DNA of 10,959 nucleotides from Acanthamoeba lenticulata (taxonomy: Eukaryota; Discosea; Longamoebia; Acanthamoebidae): NCBI GenBank assembly GCA_002179805.1, contig NAVB01000006.1, positions 1 through 10,959 on the forward strand, given 5' to 3'. The translations under genes and the position numbers were made by a program. The notes under the pieces were generated by a model that saw only the letters and a list, made by a program, of their open reading frames with translations, had not been told where the DNA came from and searched no databases. Below are positions 6,496 through 10,959 of the stretch, piece after piece. How positions within the stretch are numbered: position 1 is the stretch's first letter; every line of letters begins with the position of its first letter.

Positions 6496-7533
6496 CTATT
6501 CATCACCTTCCTCATCTTCTTGATAATCGTCCTCATCATCCACTTCGTCTTCTTCCTCTCCACTTTGGTAGTCTGGTTCGTGAGGTTCCGATTGGTCTTC
6601 TTCCTCATCATCATCTTCACTCTCGCCGGCACGAGGTTCAGTCAAGCCCTCGGTTGAACTGATCTTTTGGCCTTTCCTTGCCACAGCCTGTTTCCGTGCC
6701 TTGAGTTGCTCCTGCAGCTGCTTCACCTCAGCCTTGAGTTTTTCCACCTCCTGCTGTTTTCTCTTCTCTGCACTGAGCGTTGCATCATAGGACTCCGGTT
6801 CGTCACGTCTCGGAGATGTGGGAGGACTTGAGTCGGTGCACTCCTCAAACACCTTAGGCACATATTTCTCACATTTACTGTGCACCAGCAGTCAGAATGG
6901 GCAGTACTGCAGCGAATTAAGAGGAGAAAGAAAAGGAGTCAACCTGGCGTTGGGCAAATCCTGAAAGAGAAGTTGTATCACCGGCGCCGCGTAGCCAAAC
7001 ATTTCCGGTCCCGAAACGGAAACTGACGGCTTTTTCTTGATGGCCTTGAGTGCCTGATGACGCATAATGGCTCAATACGAAAACAAACACACACACACAC
7101 ACACATAAAACGCACAAGCGCCGAACAACCGCAAAGAAGGGAAGTTTGACTCCCCTACCTGCGTCCATACGCCAGAACAGGTGGTGTGCTCAAAGACCAA
7201 GTCTGGGCGGTCCTCGGGAGTGACACGAAAAATTGGCGCGTCCTCGCCCGTGTCCACAATCTCCGACGTGTACGTGGTGTACTCATCTGGGTTGGAGATG
7301 GACGGAAATCGTCTGTGGCGCGCGGAGAGGATTGGTATATGAGTGCTTCTTTTTTTTTTGCACCCACACCACCACAGGTGTACCTGGTACTCTTGAAGCC
7401 GGCTGGCCAGAGGTATTGCTTCGAATGGAAGAGAGGGCGATCCCACACGATGTCGCCAAGGTTGAGGATCTTTGTAGTGCCCTTAATGGTTATCGGCAGT
7501 ATAGGGTTGCCTGTTGCATCCCTCGCAACGGGC
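6496..7533 (-). other. FYRN-FYRC module, coiled coil and acidic tail of the remodeller gene
   Basis: The last four exons encode the recognisable FY-rich pair. FYRN shows ILNLGDIVWDRPLFHSKQYL, then WPAGFKSTR and, across a 71-base intron, SNPDEYTTYTSEI. FYRC shows APIFRVTPED, CSGVWTQ-ALKAI and, across a 105-base intron, SVSGPEMFGYAAPVIQLL, then LPNASKCEKYVPKVFE across a 66-base intron. Every splice choice is dictated by keeping the domain intact, which makes the exon model strong. FYRN-FYRC pairs fold together and occur in MLL/trithorax methyltransferases, TBRG1 and plant JmjC demethylases. After FYRC come a Lys/Glu coiled coil (KQQEVEKLKAEVKQLQEQL) and an Asp/Glu tail ending at TGA 6496-6498. 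Confidence 0.88.
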
Positions 7534-10500
7534 CTACAACCACAATACGTTGATGATGATGACGTCGTTTCATTCATTAGTGTGTTGGCAAGTCAGTTAT
7601 AATTTTAAGCCCTCGCTCCCCAACCACCATCCTCGGGGGAGGAGAGAAGAGAGGGGCAAGGGGAACGCACCGGACGGGAATCGCTCGCGACGAGGGCGTG
7701 GCTCCTGTCTTGCTCCGCTTCCGAGCACCACCGACGCCAGGGGCGACTGGCTCTTCCTCGTCAAGGAGGACATCCTCCCCTTCTGCCTCTTCCGCGGATC
7801 GGCCCCGTTTGCGTCGTGGACGGGTAGGAGTAGTAGTGTCCCCACCAACGGTGGCACCGGGCTCCTGCACCACATGGCAATAGTACCGCAACCTGCACGT
7901 AGTTGGTTGTTGTTAGTTTTTGGTTGTTGGTTGTTGGTTTTTATTCATGAATTGGGGGGGGATGAGATGGCGCATCAGCTGGGCGGGCGCACAGTGTGTC
8001 AAGTAAGAGGGAGGGAGGGAAGAAGAGGGAGACCCCGGGGGGGGGTAGAATGCACGTACCGGTTCAGAAGTGGAGATTTGTCTTCGATGAACTCGCGCAG
8101 GAACTGCTCGCGCTGCTTCCGCGGGACGGGTCGACCGTTCTTGGGTGTTCTTGTGTAGAAGACGCACTCGGGGTCGGCGAGCAGCTCGTCCCACGTGCGG
8201 CCCGAGTTGCCGATACCGCAATCATCAACAGCATGCAAGAGAGCCAGGTCGTGCTCGCCGGGACACCACCACGGAGGCATCTTGCCGCGAGTAACCGCAC
8301 TCATCCGATGCTTGAGATCGCTGCGCGACAACAACTTGTCTCTGAAGTGGCGGTGATGGCCACCACCGCACATACCATGAACACAGTAAATAAAGGACAC
8401 GGGTGAGTTTTTACGCGCCATCTGTCTCGACACATCCTCCGAGAGATGACTACGAGAGTAGGAGCAAGTTGACGCAGCAAGGGGGGGAGGGGGGAAGGGG
8501 AGGAGGAGAAGAGAGGGCGGAGGGGTGTCATCGAACCGCAGCTCAGTCCAGAGAGCGACTCTATCGAGAAGACGGTGGGCGATGATGGGCGAGAGCAGAT
8601 AAGGGTTTTCGGCAGAGGTTGAAGCGGTGGCGGGCAAAGCGGCCTCTTCCGTGCCCAAGTCCTCCTCCTCATCGGCATCGTCGTCAAAGGCCCTTTCCTC
8701 ATGTCGGAAATTGTCGGCATAGATGTCATCGTCATCGCCGCCAACGTCGTCATCATGCAAAGGTGCGGAGCGAGAGTGGGACGGGGGCGGCACTCGCTTG
8801 CCCTTGGCCAGCCCGACGTAGGGATTGGGGAAGTCGTGGCACATTTGTTTGGCATAGCCGATGAGCTCCTCGTAGTAGTCCTCGCAAGCTTCGTCGTCTT
8901 TGTTGACCAGCCTGGCCTTGTCGATGATCAGGTCCCAGCGCCCTAGAGCCCGCGAACAACAGTTTGGAGCAGTTGGAGTAGGAGTAGTCGTTGTAGTTGT
9001 TGATGTTGCATCGGTTGATGGTTTGGTCGACGAGGGCATCATCGTGTCCCGTGAGCGAAAGAAGAATAGACAAATAGATCGTGAGGAGAAGGACGGAGAC
9101 GCACCGGGGCCATAGGCCATGAGGGCCACGCGGAAGTCGCCACGCTCACGCTTGCTCCAGAGATTGCGCCTCTCTTCCAAGCGCTGGCGCTTGATGGCCT
9201 GGCGCTGGTGGCGCTGTTGGAGGCGCTGTTCGCGTTCATCCTCGCGCATACGCTTGCGATTCTCCTTGCTTTGGATCTTTTCCTGCCGTTGACGTTGGCG
9301 GGCCTCACTGCGAAGCGCCTTGTCGATGGAGTCCAGGAGCGCCTTCACCCGCAGATTGAGAACCCGCTTGGCGGGCCACTTGGACGAAGACGAGGAAGAG
9401 GAGGAGGAGGAGGAGGAGGAAGACGAGAGCCCCTTGGCTCCCGGTTCGCCTTCCTCGTTCTCCACATCGTCGTCCTCTTCGTCCTCTTCGTCCTCTTCTT
9501 CATCATCATCATCGTCGATGGCCAGTGTCATGTCATCCTCTCTGCCATCCCGGACGTCGTGGGATTCAGCATGCTTGCCTTTGATTGCGCGGCCACTCCG
9601 CGTCTTGCGTAGGCTGGGAGCGGACGATGCCGCATGCGCTTCCCTGCTGGCCAGCTTGCTGGGCGACGTCGTCTCTTCGCCGGCTCCGCCTGCCAGGTTT
9701 GCCAGAGAGCGGCGATGGCGGAAGAAACACAGGCCCTCGTCGGCAAAGATGGCCTCGAATGAGCCTAGCCCATGCACATAGCTGCCCAACAGCAGGTCTC
9801 GGTCCTCCTGAGTGTCCAGGAGGGAGAGCAGCCACCAAAATAATAATAATTTAAAAAAATGTGGTCAAGGGGCGTGGTGGGGTGGAGGAGAGAGGCCGCC
9901 AACAACAACAACAACAACGAGCAAGTTGGGGAGGGAGAGGGCAGAGAATAAGATGTGGGGGGGGGTGGGGGTAAGAAGGCGCTGACGTACCTCGAGGCCC
10001 CACCAGGAAACGGGCCGCTGGTTCTTCTTCTCCGTGAAGGAGGCTGGCAGGCAGAACTGCTCGGGTGGCTCAAACTTCTCCACCTCGGTACGCAGCCGGT
10101 TAAGGAGCACTACCCGCTTGGCCCAGCCCTGAAGGACACATGTGTGCAGACATGGCCCGACCACCACCACCACCACGACCACCACGACCCCAATCAAACA
10201 AGGTGAGTCGAGCGGGGGAGGTAAGAAAGAAAAGGAAAGAAAAAACGAGAGATTTTTTAAAAAAAAAAGTATGTTTGGGGGAGGAACGAAGGGCACGAGG
10301 GTGTGGGGAGGCGCATACCTTGATCTTGCGGCGCACGTTGGTCAAGTACGCCGAGTCGGCCAAAGAAGGGAACGACGGCTCGAGGGAAGAAGACGATTTG
10401 GTCGAGGTAGTGGCGGTGGTGGTAGTTGACTTGACAACGAGACGTCGACTGCTGCGTGTGGACGGACTCGAATCACTGACGGAGGCGGGTGTGGGAGGGG

Positions 10501-10959
10501 TGGTGGCCGTGGGGAGATCCGGTGGGTTGTCCTCTCCATACCTGCCAATCGGTCCCGGCGCGTCAGTCGTTGCAATCATTGAGCCATCCACCGCGGTGGT
10601 GATGCAGAGTTTGAGGGACCGAGAGCGAGGGGTTGGAGGGGCGAGTACTTGGGGCCTTGAGTTTGCATGAAGAGGAGAAGCTCTTGAAAAATGTCCTTAT
10701 CTTCGCCCTTGGCTGCATCGGCGCACACGCGCAAAAAGGCAAGGGCATATGCGCGGATCTCGACCAAAGGCCTGCCCCCACCACACAGTCCCCCCCCCCG
10801 GGATGAGGCACAGCAGGGATCCGTAGAGCGCACTCGAGTCGAGGCCAAAGAGGAACAACAAAACAAGAACAAGAGCGGCAAAGAGGGTAAGGGGTTACCG
10901 TTTGTGAAGCTTGGTTTTGGTTTTGAGGGCAGACCAGTGAGGCCGAGCAAAAGCCAACA
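6496..10959 (-). CDS. Class III CHD (kismet/CHD6-9-like) remodeller with C-terminal FYRN-FYRC, 5' partial
   Basis: Thirteen exons on the minus strand: 10959-10899, 10771-10649, 10541-10319, 10128-9991, 9807-9105, 8942-8537, 8449-8415, 8339-8060, 7892-7671, 7533-7384, 7312-7159, 7053-6944, 6877-6496. All junctions are GT-AG and phase-consistent, giving 994 residues (window numbering) with the SNF2 helicase expected outside the window. Visible parts: SANT-like helices 1-60 (HWSALKTKTKLHKRPLVEIR); WAKRVVLLNRL at about 137; WWGLEEDRDLLLGSYVHGLG from 178, the counterpart of the WW...ADKSLLIGVFKHG block of CHD7/8; acidic tract 279-302; Ser15 at 309-323; basic helix 324-400; SANT-like WSKRERGDFRVALMAYGPGR from 398; WW-CPGEHDLALLHAVDDCG from 586; FYRN about 748-805 and FYRC about 805-880; coiled coil about 905-935; acidic tail to 994. 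It should slide nucleosomes in the nucleus. The 8340-8414 intron is the least certain; read through, it adds 25 in-frame residues. Confidence 0.83.
7087..7105. repeat. (AC)n microsatellite in remodeller intron
   Basis: Nine to ten AC units lie in the intron 7054-7158 that splits the FYRC coding sequence; on the sense strand it reads GT repeats. Confidence 0.85.
9383..9427 (-). repeat. Coding trinucleotide tract for Ser15
   Basis: Fifteen consecutive serine codons of the TCN type (plus strand GGA/AGA/CGA) lie in the long 703-base exon between the acidic tract and the basic helix. Mixed codons suggest selection for serine rather than a recent pure repeat expansion, although seven adjacent codons are identical. 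Confidence 0.8.

Noticed and set aside
9208..9781. Plus-strand open frames with poly-Glu and poly-Ser
   Set aside because: They are shadows of the Ser/Asp/Glu repeats in the long remodeller exon on the other strand.
1..10959. tRNA or rRNA genes
   Set aside because: No cloverleaf with T-loop GTTCGAATC-like sequence or conserved rRNA segment was noticed by eye; a covariance-model scan was not possible.

Overview
The window is nuclear DNA from a eukaryote. Every protein gene is broken by short GT-AG introns (mostly 53-190 bases), the genes end near AATAAA signals rather than bacterial terminators, and the products are eukaryotic (a kismet/CHD7-type chromatin remodeller, a FYRN-FYRC module, a typical 2-Cys peroxiredoxin). 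GC-rich genes, short introns and a class III CHD point to a free-living protist, perhaps an Acanthamoeba-like amoebozoan; this is a guess and the lineage cannot be fixed from the window.

Layout: (1) 84-1550, plus strand: the 3' part of an unrecognised helical protein gene (four exons). (2) 1698-2336, minus strand: a small DoxX/HR-lesion-inducing-like membrane protein (three exons), not evident as one open frame. (3) 2337-2521: a compact divergent promoter with a perfect palindromic CRE (TGACGTCA). (4) 2522-3326, plus strand: a complete 2-Cys peroxiredoxin (four exons). (5) 3351-5293: a gene-poor, lower-GC stretch with two about 97% identical copies of a TIR-bearing MITE (3566-3948, 4670-5055) and a degenerate 20-base tandem array into which the second copy has inserted at a TA. 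(6) 5294-6197, minus strand: a previously hidden four-exon gene for a Cys/His-cluster plus coiled-coil protein. (7) 6496 to beyond 10959, minus strand: the C-terminal 994 residues of a class III CHD remodeller that continue, in frame across all introns, into a FYRN-FYRC module, a coiled coil and an acidic tail.

Functional reading: the peroxiredoxin and the DoxX-like protein share one promoter and both plausibly serve redox homeostasis. The remodeller carries on one polypeptide two chromatin modules (CHD and FYR) that in animals are known from separate proteins; this CHD-FYR architecture is the most notable observation. The middle region is a landing zone for mobile DNA, traces of which reach the 3' flank of the remodeller gene.
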